Shown here piece by piece: positions 34,744 through 44,100 of a stretch of 64,000 nt of DNA. The stretch lies in NCBI GenBank assembly GCA_023430545.1, contig JAEZAF010000214.1, positions 4,804-68,803 of the forward strand, in the 5' to 3' direction. Source of the DNA: Chloroflexota bacterium (GTDB taxonomy: Bacteria; Chloroflexota; Anaerolineae; Aggregatilineales; Phototrophicaceae). Each line of letters begins with the position of its first letter. The first letter of the stretch is position 1. The notes beneath the pieces are model-generated. The model had not been told where the DNA came from, ran no database searches, and was given only the letters and a program-made list of their open reading frames with translations. The position numbers were made by a program, and so were the translations under genes.

Positions 34744-36462
34744 ATGCCACTACGTATTCCTCGGCGCGTCTATGCCGATCTCTACGGCCCGACGACCGGT
34801 GACCGCGTTCGACTGGCGGATACTGATCTGATTATCGAGGTCGAACAGGATTACACCTGCTACGGTGATGAAGGCAAATTCGGCGGTGGCAAGACGATCC
34901 GCGATGGGATGGGGCAGGATGCTGTCACCACTCGCGCGAACGGTGCACTCGATCTAGTGATTACCAATGCACTGATCATCGATCATTGGGGTATCGTCAA
35001 AGCGGACATCGGCATTCGTGACGGCAAAATCGTCGGTGTTGGGAAGGCTGGTAATCCGGGTGTTATGGACTGTGTTGATCCCACCCTGATTGTTGGCGCT
35101 TCGACCGAAGTGATCGCAGGCGAAGGGATGATTCTGACAGCAGGTGGAATTGATACGCACATTCATTTTATTAGTCCACAGCAGATCGAAGAAGCGCTTT
35201 CGTCCGGCATCACGACGATGTTCGGTGGCGGGACTGGTCCGGCAACCGGCACGAACGCCACGACCTGCACACCAGGAGCATGGAATATGTTCCGGATGCT
35301 GGAAGCTGCTGAAGCTTTTGCGATGAACCTCGGCTTTATGGGCAAGGGCAACGCCTCACAGCCCGATCCATTGCGCGAGCAGATCGAAGCAGGTGCGTTA
35401 GGACTCAAGCTGCATGAGGACTGGGGAACTACTCCTGCCGCCATCGATAACTGTTTATCTGTCGCTGAAGAATATGACATCCAGGTCGCGATCCATACCG
35501 ATACGCTCAACGAAGCAGGTTTTGTCGACGACTCGATTGCCGCCTTTAAGGGCCGGACGATCCATACCTTTCACACCGAAGGCGCAGGCGGTGGTCATGC
35601 GCCAGACATTATTAAGGTCTGTGGAGAAGCGAACGTCCTCCCCTCCTCAACCAATCCGACGCGTCCGTTTACGGTCAACACCCTCGATGAGCATCTCGAC
35701 ATGCTGATGGTCTGCCATCACCTCAGCCCGTCGATTCCTGAAGACTTAGCCTTTGCCGAGTCGCGCATCCGCCCTGAGACGATTGCTGCGGAAGACATCT
35801 TGCACGACATGGGTGCACTTAGCATGATGTCATCCGACTCGCAGGCGATGGGACGCGTGGGTGAAGTCATCATGCGGACGTGGCAGACCGCACACAAAAT
35901 GAAAGTCCAGCGTGGGAAGCTGACCCAGGATCCTGACCGGAACGATAACTTCCGCGTCAAGCGTTATGTGGCGAAGTACACGATCAACCCAGCGATCACA
36001 CACGGGATTGCAGATTATGTCGGCTCGATTGAACCCGGAAAAGTCGCGGACATGGTGCTGTGGCGACCGGCCTTCTTTGGTGTCAAGCCGGAGATGGTCA
36101 TCAAAGGTGGGTTTATCGCCTATGCGCAGATGGGTGATCCGAATGCGTCGATCCCGACACCACAGCCTGTGTTTGGCCGTCCGATGTTCGGCAGCTTTGG
36201 CCGCGCATTGGCGACGACCAGCTACACGTTTGTCTCAAAAGCGGCTTTTGATCGTAGTATTCAGGAGGAACTGCGTTTACAGAAGCAGGTCGCGCCAGTC
36301 ATAGGCTGCCGTGGACTGACGAAGGCGCAGATGATTCACAATGATTTTCTGCCGAATATCAGCGTGGATGCCGAAACGTACGAAGTCCGCGTCGACGGTG
36401 AAATCATCACCTGTGAACCGATGTCCGTCTTACCCATGGCGCAGCGTTACTTCCTGTTCTGA
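34744..36462 (+). CDS. ureC: urease alpha (catalytic) subunit
   Basis: This 572-residue UreC is complete. Nickel and active-site residues are visible: two His in GGIDTHIHFI, the carbamylated Lys in LGLKLHEDWG, His in VAIHTDTLNE and in TFHTEGAGGGHAPD, flap Cys-His in MVCHHLSPSI, and the metal Asp in MSSDSQAMGR. It hydrolyses urea to ammonia and carbamate. Together with the upstream urt genes it makes a self-contained urea scavenging module. AAGGAA precedes the ATG. Confidence 0.97.
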   Translation: MPLRIPRRVYADLYGPTTGDRVRLADTDLIIEVEQDYTCYGDEGKFGGGKTIRDGMGQDAVTTRANGALDLVITNALIIDHWGIVKADIGIRDGKIVGVGKAGNPGVMDCVDPTLIVGASTEVIAGEGMILTAGGIDTHIHFISPQQIEEALSSGITTMFGGGTGPATGTNATTCTPGAWNMFRMLEAAEAFAMNLGFMGKGNASQPDPLREQIEAGALGLKLHEDWGTTPAAIDNCLSVAEEYDIQVAIHTDTLNEAGFVDDSIAAFKGRTIHTFHTEGAGGGHAPDIIKVCGEANVLPSSTNPTRPFTVNTLDEHLDMLMVCHHLSPSIPEDLAFAESRIRPETIAAEDILHDMGALSMMSSDSQAMGRVGEVIMRTWQTAHKMKVQRGKLTQDPDRNDNFRVKRYVAKYTINPAITHGIADYVGSIEPGKVADMVLWRPAFFGVKPEMVIKGGFIAYAQMGDPNASIPTPQPVFGRPMFGSFGRALATTSYTFVSKAAFDRSIQEELRLQKQVAPVIGCRGLTKAQMIHNDFLPNISVDAETYEVRVDGEIITCEPMSVLPMAQRYFLF

Positions 36463-36470
36463 GCGGCGAC

Positions 36471-37163
36471 ATGCAAATCGATTCCGCACAACTGCTCATG
36501 CTGCTTCAATGGACGGACTCCGCCTTTCCAACCGGATCGTTCGCGCATTCTGGCGGGCTGGAAACCTATGCACAGGCGGAGGTCGTTCGCACGTCCTCTG
36601 ATCTGGCACGCCTGATCGCGGCCAAGCTGGAAAGTGCGGCAAGTACCGATCTGATTGTCGTTCATAGTGCGATGGCTGCTTCCTTGGCCGACGACCGCCG
36701 ACAAATCCAATATCTGGATTCACTATGTTCAGCGTCAAAACTGGTACGTGAAACCCGCGAGGCCAGTGAGAAAATTGGCAAACGCCTGCTGAGCAGTGTT
36801 CTCAATCTGAGAGACGACGAGTTGCTTGCATTTTATCGTACGGAAATCGATGCCAAGCGCTGCGCAGGACATCATACCATCGTGCATGGACTGGCGTGTG
36901 CTGCGTTAGGTGTCGCCCCGGAGACGGCGCTGCTGGCATTTGGCTATGCACTGGCCGCTAATCAGACAGCGGCTTCGCTCAAGCTGATGAGCATCGGCCA
37001 GACTGAAGCGCAGGCTGTACTTGGTCAGGCAGGTCAGCGTATTACAGCAGCAGTTGAAGCCGCGCTATCTCGCACCTTGGACGATTTCAACAGCTTTACT
37101 CCCGGGCTGGATATCCGCGCGATGCAGCATGAACACCTCTTCAGACGCTTATTTATCTCGTAG
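36471..37163 (+). CDS. ureF: urease accessory protein UreF
   Basis: The 230-residue all-helical protein has the UreF hallmark LLLQWTDSAFPTGSFAHSGGLE near its start, and HHTIVHGLACAALGV, ANQTAASLKLMSIGQTEAQ and LDIRAMQHEHLFRRLFIS at its end. UreF acts with UreD and UreG as the activation complex and gates GTP hydrolysis. It starts 8 bases after ureC and ends 8 bases before the ureG start. Confidence 0.93.
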   Translation: MQIDSAQLLMLLQWTDSAFPTGSFAHSGGLETYAQAEVVRTSSDLARLIAAKLESAASTDLIVVHSAMAASLADDRRQIQYLDSLCSASKLVRETREASEKIGKRLLSSVLNLRDDELLAFYRTEIDAKRCAGHHTIVHGLACAALGVAPETALLAFGYALAANQTAASLKLMSIGQTEAQAVLGQAGQRITAAVEAALSRTLDDFNSFTPGLDIRAMQHEHLFRRLFIS

Positions 37164-37171
37164 GAATGAAC

Positions 37172-38422
37172 ATGGTTACCGTTGAACAATCCGACATCTC
37201 ATCGGTTCGCAGTGTGCATAATACCAGGCCACTCGTCATTGGCATTGGCGGACCAGTCGGTTCTGGTAAGACAACACTGATTGAAAAACTCTGCAAGGCG
37301 ATGTCAAAGGATCATAATATCGCGGTGATCACCAACGACATCTACACAAAGGAAGATGCCGCGATCCTGAATCGCCTGAGTGCGCTCGAAACGGAGCGCA
37401 TTTACGGGGTCGAAACCGGTGGTTGCCCTCACACAGCAGTGCGTGACGATATTTCGGCCAATCAGGATGCCATTGACCTGATGCTGGAGCGCTTCGGCCC
37501 TGCGCTGGAAATTATTTTCCTTGAAAGCGGTGGAGATAATCTGGCGGCAAGCTTCAGCCCTGAGCTGGTCGAGGTCGATTTCTACGTCATTGATGTCGCT
37601 GGCGGTGAGAAAATTCCGCGCAAAGGTGGACCCGGAATCACACGTTCCGATCTGCTGGTCATCAACAAGACCGATCTTGCGCCGCATGTGGGTGCCAGCC
37701 TGGAGGTGATGAAGCAGGATACGGATCGTATGCGAGGGACTCGCCCGTATGTCTTCACCGATCTAAAAAGTGGCGCAGGGCTTTCGTCGGTTATTGCGTG
37801 GATCGAAGATCGCCTGCAAACCCGTCCTGAGCGTCAAATCATTGAGGATGACTCCTATTCGCATACGCACGACCATTCAAAGCTGAATGGTTCACCGCTG
37901 AACTTTCTCCCGCCGCGTTATCAGGAGGCAAGTGAGGTTAGCGCAGCACCAATGGGTGCTGCGGACCTGATCTATGGCGAAGATGGTCAGGTCGCTTGGG
38001 ATGAAATGTGGCAGAGCTTCTGTGATCTAGCATTAGCTGGTGGCCCGCCCCATCGCGGAACATTACTCGAACCGATCAACCCAGCAGAAGTAATCAGTGA
38101 CCCGGAAAATTATCGAAAAGTCCTGCAAGAGCTGAGACGAGGTATCGAGCTGATTACAAATCTGCCAGTGCTGGACACCGCATCACCTGGATGGATTGGG
38201 ATGCAGTGCGAGAGCGAAGTTATGGCGCTCTGGTTATTACGTGCCATCGTAGTGGAAAACATCAGCGTACGGCGTGAAGGGAACGTCCTCTTCTTTCCTG
38301 CTGGTCCTAATTTCCGACTAAGCGAAGAAACAAAGAACATCATCACCATCATTGCCAAAACAACACATTATTGGCGTGAGCATGCACATGCGGTCGAAAA
38401 GCTTTCCAGTACGGAATTTTAG
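37172..38422 (+). CDS. ureG: urease nickel GTPase UreG fused to an uncharacterised C-terminal domain
   Basis: Residues to about 215 are a normal UreG: P-loop GIGGPVGSGKTTLIEKLC, nickel-binding Cys-Pro-His in ETGGCPHTAVRDD, ESGGDNLAASFSP, and guanine-specific NKTD. Most UreG proteins end there at about 205 residues. Here a His-rich linker (SYSHTHDHSK, about 228-237) and a further domain (about 265-416) follow, with AGGPPHRGTLLEP, GWIGMQCESEVMALWLLRAI and FFPAGPNFRL. I recall similar sequence in uncharacterised proteins but cannot name it. The cluster lacks ureE, the usual nickel donor, so the linker or domain may supply nickel. ATG at 37172 is favoured by TAGGA spacing over the one at 37166. 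Confidence 0.9.
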   Translation: MVTVEQSDISSVRSVHNTRPLVIGIGGPVGSGKTTLIEKLCKAMSKDHNIAVITNDIYTKEDAAILNRLSALETERIYGVETGGCPHTAVRDDISANQDAIDLMLERFGPALEIIFLESGGDNLAASFSPELVEVDFYVIDVAGGEKIPRKGGPGITRSDLLVINKTDLAPHVGASLEVMKQDTDRMRGTRPYVFTDLKSGAGLSSVIAWIEDRLQTRPERQIIEDDSYSHTHDHSKLNGSPLNFLPPRYQEASEVSAAPMGAADLIYGEDGQVAWDEMWQSFCDLALAGGPPHRGTLLEPINPAEVISDPENYRKVLQELRRGIELITNLPVLDTASPGWIGMQCESEVMALWLLRAIVVENISVRREGNVLFFPAGPNFRLSEETKNIITIIAKTTHYWREHAHAVEKLSSTEF

Positions 38423-38449
38423 AATTAATACGCAAAATCAGGATTATTG

Positions 38450-38775
38450 ATGGCGCGTCATGGTGAGAGCGCTTTTACCAGCCTTGACCCGTGGCGGCCA
38501 TGGCATAAGGTCACTGCCCCCTCTTATGTTGGATCGGCGTTGGCGGCCAGACAACGGCCCGCGGCGGGTGTCTATTTAGCCGACAAGGGCTTTAACGGCT
38601 TCAGCTGGCACCAGTGGTGCTGCCCAGCAGTTTCAGGCTGATGTTGTCACTGAACTGGCGTCTAATGCCCAAGGTGGGGCCAAGACACCCGGGCTGCCGT
38701 CGCCCTCACCGCTTTCAACTGGGCATTTGGCTCAACTGCTCCACAGGATGCCCCGATCTTGCCCATGCCGCGCTT
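38450..38775 (+). pseudogene. degenerate C-terminal remnant of a DDE transposase
   Basis: One frame reads VYLADKGFNGFSWHQWC, which resembles the 'ADxGFxGxxWH' segment around the second catalytic Asp of some IS transposases. Other frames then read ALTAFNW and IWLNCSTGCPDLAHAALL, like the family end 'IWLNxxxGRPxLAFADLL'. At least two frame changes are needed to join them, so it is a relic. It lies between ureG and the right-hand repeat. Confidence 0.45.
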
Positions 38776-38878
38776 TTATGTTAAGACCACGGACAAACCT
38801 AACGGCGCGTCCGCTGCAAAACGGAATATTCAGCAAACCCGATCTGAACGTAACGGAAACAGCGGATAACGCCTGCGT

Positions 38879-38910
38879 TGTCCCTACAGAACACGCGGAA
38901 GGTAGGGACA
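38879..38910. repeat. inverted repeat after the transposase relic
   Basis: TGTCCCTAC and GTAGGGACA are perfect 9-bp inverted copies with a 14-base loop, followed by CACGGCATGCC. Such GTAGGGACACGGCATGCC-type palindromes recur between genes in many bacterial genomes, as I recall. It may be a dispersed intergenic repeat. Confidence 0.45.
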
Positions 38911-39001
38911 CGGCATGCCAAGCGAAGCGCCAACCGTGTCCGCACCTAGTGACCAATTTTCAGATAGGCTCTGGACCATCAAACCAGACCCACTCGCATC
39001 C

Positions 39002-39074
39002 TGACAGGACTCGAACCTCACTCAGGCACAAAAAAAGCCGCCCTGAGCGTTTCAGAACGGCCTTTTGAGCTTAA
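39002..39074. repeat. right copy of the ~73-bp repeat, including the recombinase terminator
   Basis: This copy matches 27261-27333 with 5 differences. It contains TGACAGGACTCGAACCT, which reads on the minus strand like a tRNA T-arm (GGTTCGAGTCC), though no tRNA is present. A hairpin GCCG..CTGA/TCAG..CGGC (39037-39061), with seven A before and four T after, follows and serves as terminator of the recombinase gene. The two copies bracket the whole urea module. Confidence 0.75.
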
Positions 39075-40759
39075 TTTATCAATTTTACACCTAACTGGAC
39101 CCAATCCGAACCTTGGCCAGCTTTCACGCTGGTCTTTGTTTTCCCCGCAACCGCTCCACCCCGCTGCTTCCGTACCCGCTCCGTCACCTGTCGCAAGTAC
39201 GAGAATGGAGGTAGTAACTCCAGCCGCATGATCGTTCCTTCCGGGTTGACGACCACCCGCTCGACCATCTGTCGCAGTAACTCTTTCTGGTCACTGCGTT
39301 CCAGCTTATTAAACAGTATACCCACTTTTGCAATAATGGTGAGTGCTGTATCCAGATTGTTGATGTGATATTCACGTTTTTGCTGTAGCGCTTCCAGATT
39401 CACCCGGAGAGTCCGACGCCGATCCTGCCATTCCTCCCACAGGTTGTCCCAGATCTGCTCGGTGATCTTCCCGGTCGCAAACAGACGCGCCATCCGCGAT
39501 TCTTCGGCGTCAACCGCTTTCAGAGCCGCTTCCAGTTCCTCGCGGTCCGAGCGGCGCAGATGCCCTAGTTTGTGAGCCAGCTCCTCGGTATAGCTCTCAC
39601 GAATACGTGGGAGTAAATCAGGATCGACCTGGATTTTCATCAGTTCAATCGGGATCTGCTGGTCGACCGTCCGGCACAGGATGTTGAGATCACTGCGAGG
39701 AATACAGTAGTAGGACGTCCCCCCGCCGCTGCGACGGGTATTAGATGTTGATCCCGTCAGTTTTACCACTTCTCGCGCATCCGGTAATTGCACATAGATC
39801 AATCCTTTGAGCAGGTAGTCATGTTTGCGCTTGGCGATCCGATGACGGGTGCGTTTCGCCAGGATCTCCAGACCGCGTTCAAATTCCTCGGTGGTCACCA
39901 GTGGCTGCCACTCCCCTCGTACGGTCTTTGGTAGGATACCGGCTTTGTCACTCACCACCCAACCCGCATAAAACCAGTTGTGGAAGATCAGGGACAGTGA
40001 GTTCTTGTTGACCTTGCGCTGCCCATTCGCTGTGACCTCGACGAAGGGTCGGCCACTGCGATAGCGATATCCACGCTGATGCAGTTCCTCACAGATCGCT
40101 TCCAGTGTCATTCGATCCGTCAGCAGGAAGTCCCATGCCAGCCGCCATATCCGGATGCGCTCAGGATCCTGCTCAATCCAGCGTGTGTATTTGCCGTGTT
40201 CGGTTTTTATAGCCGTCTCGGTCTTCTGCTCACAGTTGATGTAACCCTCCGGTGCCTTACCGATGAACCCGCCTGACCGCATCTTGGCGTGCAAGCCGCC
40301 TCGGACTCGCTGCCCGAGTTTCATCGATTCCCGTCGCGCCAGTGTAAACGATAAACTGACCAGAATCCGGTCATCCGGGTCCATCGGGTCAAGATCCGGG
40401 TAATCGGCAAAGCGAATAGCCACTCCCAGCTCATGCAGCTCATCAATCGCCATCAGCGCTTCAGTGTCATTGCGACCAAAGCGCTCAGCATTCTCCACCG
40501 CTACGTGAGAAAAACAGCCCGCACGCGCAGCTTCAAGCATGCGCTGATAACCGGGACGATTACTGGCATAGCGCCCACTCAGGTTGTCGACGTACTCGCT
40601 GAACACCGGCATTGGCGATCTCACAAACAGTGACTGTTCAATCGTATGGCGCTGGCGGCGCTGCGAATTCTCAGGATTCTGTGCATCGTCGCTGCTGGTC
40701 CGCAGATACACTGCCCATCCAGGCTGCGGTGGCAGATGCTTGCTGTTTTGACGCCTCAT
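39071..40759 (-). CDS. large serine recombinase
   Basis: This 562-residue large serine recombinase has a resolvase catalytic domain at its N terminus (AVYLRTSSDD with the catalytic Ser, VENAERFGRNDTEALMAI, LARRESMKLGQRVRGG). The recombinase domain follows (EAICEELHQRGYRYRSGRPF ... LSLIFHNWFYAGWVVSD), then a coiled coil (about 415-480) and a basic tail. In the usual zinc-ribbon region (about 315-365) the N-terminal CxxC pair is missing and only two scattered Cys remain (YYCIPRSDLNILC), so this domain looks degenerate. It sits at the right boundary of the urea module and may have mobilised it. Confidence 0.88.
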   Translation of the reverse strand: MRRQNSKHLPPQPGWAVYLRTSSDDAQNPENSQRRQRHTIEQSLFVRSPMPVFSEYVDNLSGRYASNRPGYQRMLEAARAGCFSHVAVENAERFGRNDTEALMAIDELHELGVAIRFADYPDLDPMDPDDRILVSLSFTLARRESMKLGQRVRGGLHAKMRSGGFIGKAPEGYINCEQKTETAIKTEHGKYTRWIEQDPERIRIWRLAWDFLLTDRMTLEAICEELHQRGYRYRSGRPFVEVTANGQRKVNKNSLSLIFHNWFYAGWVVSDKAGILPKTVRGEWQPLVTTEEFERGLEILAKRTRHRIAKRKHDYLLKGLIYVQLPDAREVVKLTGSTSNTRRSGGGTSYYCIPRSDLNILCRTVDQQIPIELMKIQVDPDLLPRIRESYTEELAHKLGHLRRSDREELEAALKAVDAEESRMARLFATGKITEQIWDNLWEEWQDRRRTLRVNLEALQQKREYHINNLDTALTIIAKVGILFNKLERSDQKELLRQMVERVVVNPEGTIMRLELLPPFSYLRQVTERVRKQRGGAVAGKTKTSVKAGQGSDWVQLGVKLIN

Positions 40760-41123
40760 CGCTTCATAAAATCCAATCGTTGAAACATGGGTCCAGCTGA
40801 TGCTTCACTTTACACGGAATTCTGAATCTCAGGTTTTTCAAGGCACTGTAAATGCGAACAACTGATCATCTACCCCTTGAACGGCGTCCGTCATGCATAT
40901 TGCCGTTACTACTGTTCTTTACAGTAACACATGTCAGAAAGTCAATCTGGGTAAAAACAGACACTTCACCTGGCAAAACCTGACATTCGCAGTGGCAATA
41001 ACTGACAGCCTGCGGGATTTTGCCACAGTTGAACTCAGCAACCCCTTTCATCCAACAGCATGCTCCACCCGTCAAGGAGGCATATCATATACTGGTTATC
41101 GATAAACACTCATCAGCTATATA
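40760..41123. other. intergenic region between recombinase and alpha-2-macroglobulin genes
   Basis: These 364 bases hold the recombinase promoter side and the end of the macroglobulin gene. Small open frames exist on both strands but lack ribosome sites or recognisable content. ACTG-TTCTTTA-CAGT near 40913-40927 is a short weak stem. An att site of the recombinase could lie here but none is recognisable. Confidence 0.4.
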
Positions 41124-44100
41124 TCAGGGTGCCTGTATCGTCATCATGGCCGCTTTGGTTCTACCTATCACATCCGGCTGCTGCGCTGCATAAGCGTGTG
41201 CTGGCGGGATCATATAGGTCCCACTGGTAACCGCTCGCGCCTGATATGTATAAGTGTAGACGCCGCGAGGCAAATATGTCGCCTGTAATTTGATGCCGGT
41301 ATCTTCAAGCTGCGTCCGCCCCCAATAAATGTATCCCCAGTACCAGTAGGGATTATTCCGATTCGCTGATCGAAGCGTCGGTTCCTGTGCCAGATCGGTT
41401 GTGGTCAGCAGAGACGGATCAAGGGGGTCTAGACCAGCAGGCAGTGTATCTTGCAGGGTGAAATAATACAGATCACGCATCACATACACCGTGATGCGGA
41501 CCACAACCACATCGCCAACGGTCGGAGAGGCGATCGCCTCAAGAGGTCTGTCGCGCAGGTATTCGCGCTCAATACGAACACCGCGTGCTACAGCATCGAC
41601 ATCTTCTGCGGCGTAATTAAGTGTCAGTTCTCCGTTGTAATACAAACTACCACTGCCCGCAGATCGTTCAATTGTCAGCTCACTCTGTTGATTGAGCGGA
41701 ATCTTCCCCGTCGGCGACCAATGCACTGGCGCAAGGTCTTCTGTATTAAAAGAACTTGACCATTCACTGCCGTTCCAATACACGCCATAGGCAAAATCAG
41801 GCTGATGATCATTGGTCTGTCGCAGCCATTCACCCATCGCTGTTGTCAACCAGGTTCCTATATCAGAAGCTCTCTGACCACCGGACTGAGAGGCTGTTAC
41901 CAACCAGCGCACCGCATTTGCAGTAAGTGGGTGTGACGGCTGCGCTTTCAACAATGCATACAGTGCCACTGCGGTCGTACGAGTATCCGCAGGGCGTATA
42001 TGGTCAGGATCAACATCCTGTTCCCAGTGCACACTATTCCCTGAGATGATTGCAGCGGATGTAAGATCAGTGACCAGCGCGGCAGTCTGCTCGGAATCCG
42101 GGTATGTATTCAGATACACAAGCAGAAGTTGAGCGCGTCCGGCAGTGGTGAGTTCATGTCGCATCTCAAACAGTGCCAGCAGTGTCTGATCAGTCGCTTC
42201 TTCACCGGGCGAGTACAGTGAAAGCGCATACAACAGCGCGACCTGTGCCTCCATCTCTGAAAGTGGTGTATTAATGTGAGGCGGCGCAAGCTGTCTGGCA
42301 AGAAAATCGGCTGCGCGTTCCATAACCTGTGCATCGACCACAAAGCCAAGCACACGCGCTTCTGTCAGGCCAATCAGCACACTTGCGCTGAGCGCTGCAT
42401 CGCTGGAGAGTGATTTATACCATCCCCAACCGCCATCCAGACGCTGCTGACTGACAAGCCAGTTAAGTGCCGTCTCAATCTGATCACGAATGTCCTGCTG
42501 CAGATCATCACTCAGCGTGCTGCGGACAGGACTAAAAGCAAGGACAGTCGTATTCATCCGAAGCATCGACGCAACAGTGAGGGTCGATGTATAGGAATCG
42601 ATGGACGCGCCAGCAGCATTCACATGATGAGTCAACACGTCGGCCAGTGTGGGAGCTAATTCAACCGTCAGGTATGCAGACTGTGGTGCCGGGTTCAGGC
42701 GAAGGTCAATCACTTCCGTCTGACTTTCCGCCTCATCGAGCGACCCGCTGAACGTGAACGTGTCAACCGTGTGGAATGCATAAACAGGGATTGTATCTCC
42801 TTCACCGGTTGTCAGTGTAGGTATGGAAGCATCCGATAACCCATTATCGGAAATAGCATAGACCGCCATATAAACGCTGGAACTGTCCTCTACCGTTCCC
42901 CACCATTCCACTCGCTGTAAGCTGTTTGCGGGCACCTCAATCGACTGGATGGCGTTATCGTTTTGCAGCATAAACCCACGCACATCGAGTCTTACCTCTA
43001 CCTTGACAGGTGCATCAGTATTATTCTGGATGAGCGCAGACAATGGCAGAGTGTCACCAACGGTAAAAAAGCGCGGTGCATTTGCACGTGCCACCAGCGG
43101 CAGAGACGTACGGATCATTGTTTCAGCTTCACCAACCTTTGTATCGGTAGTAATCGCCATTGCAGTTAATTCCCACTGCGTCAGGTTATCCGGCATTTTA
43201 AGGGATACGGAGGCGAAACCATTCTCATCCGTTACCACATGCGGTTCCCAGAGTGGGGTATAAACAAAATCGTTACGCAGAGTTGGTGATGGCGCTCCGC
43301 CTCCGCCACCCTGCCCGCAGTAACTCCCCAACTCGACATCGACATTGTGCAAGAGGCCGCTGGATGAGGTTGTATGCATTACCCCCGAATTCTGATGGGG
43401 ATAGTAATGCCCTTCCTGTGTCAAACGATAATCATAGGTCAGATCGAGCACAGCCAGATCCGTGAGCGCTACACCAATTTCGGCGGAAACCGGGCTGCCG
43501 TTATGGTCGGAGACATAAAGATCAAATGAAACCGTATCGCCTGGTGCCACTTCGCTCTCAGGGGGAATGATTCTCAGGTTCAATCGGCGCTCTTTATTGT
43601 CTACAGGGACACGTGCGCGGCCAAACAGATAAGCAGGATGTGGTGTCGAGAGACCTGCAGGACGAAGCATCACAAGATGCATGATCACGTTTGGAGCGTC
43701 ACTGGCATCAACACGCAGACGATGAGTATAGGACTTACCTGTCACCGTAACCATCTCCATCTGGCGTATCGTTTGCCGTTCGATGGTAATCACCACAGTC
43801 ACAGGTACACCATAGGGGTTTTGAAAACTGAGTTCAGCAACATCACTAGGAAGGTAAAGCTCTTTATCAGTGGTCACTTTCAACTGATGTATGGGTTCTC
43901 CGATCTCACAGCTAATCCCAACAAAAGGGTTATCCAATACTTCCTGCTGCTCATCTTCAGAATCTACCACCATGTTAATCGCCGTAGTAGCCACGTATCC
44001 TCGTTCGTCCATACCTGTGGCACGCAGTCGATATATCCCTGCTCGTGGAGGGACGAAAGTATATACGGACCCTCCCGCCGAGTCGGTTGTTAAGGACACA

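Noticed and set aside
40866..41105. Small open frames in the recombinase/macroglobulin gap
   Set aside because: They overlap each other on both strands, lack ribosome sites and resemble no protein.
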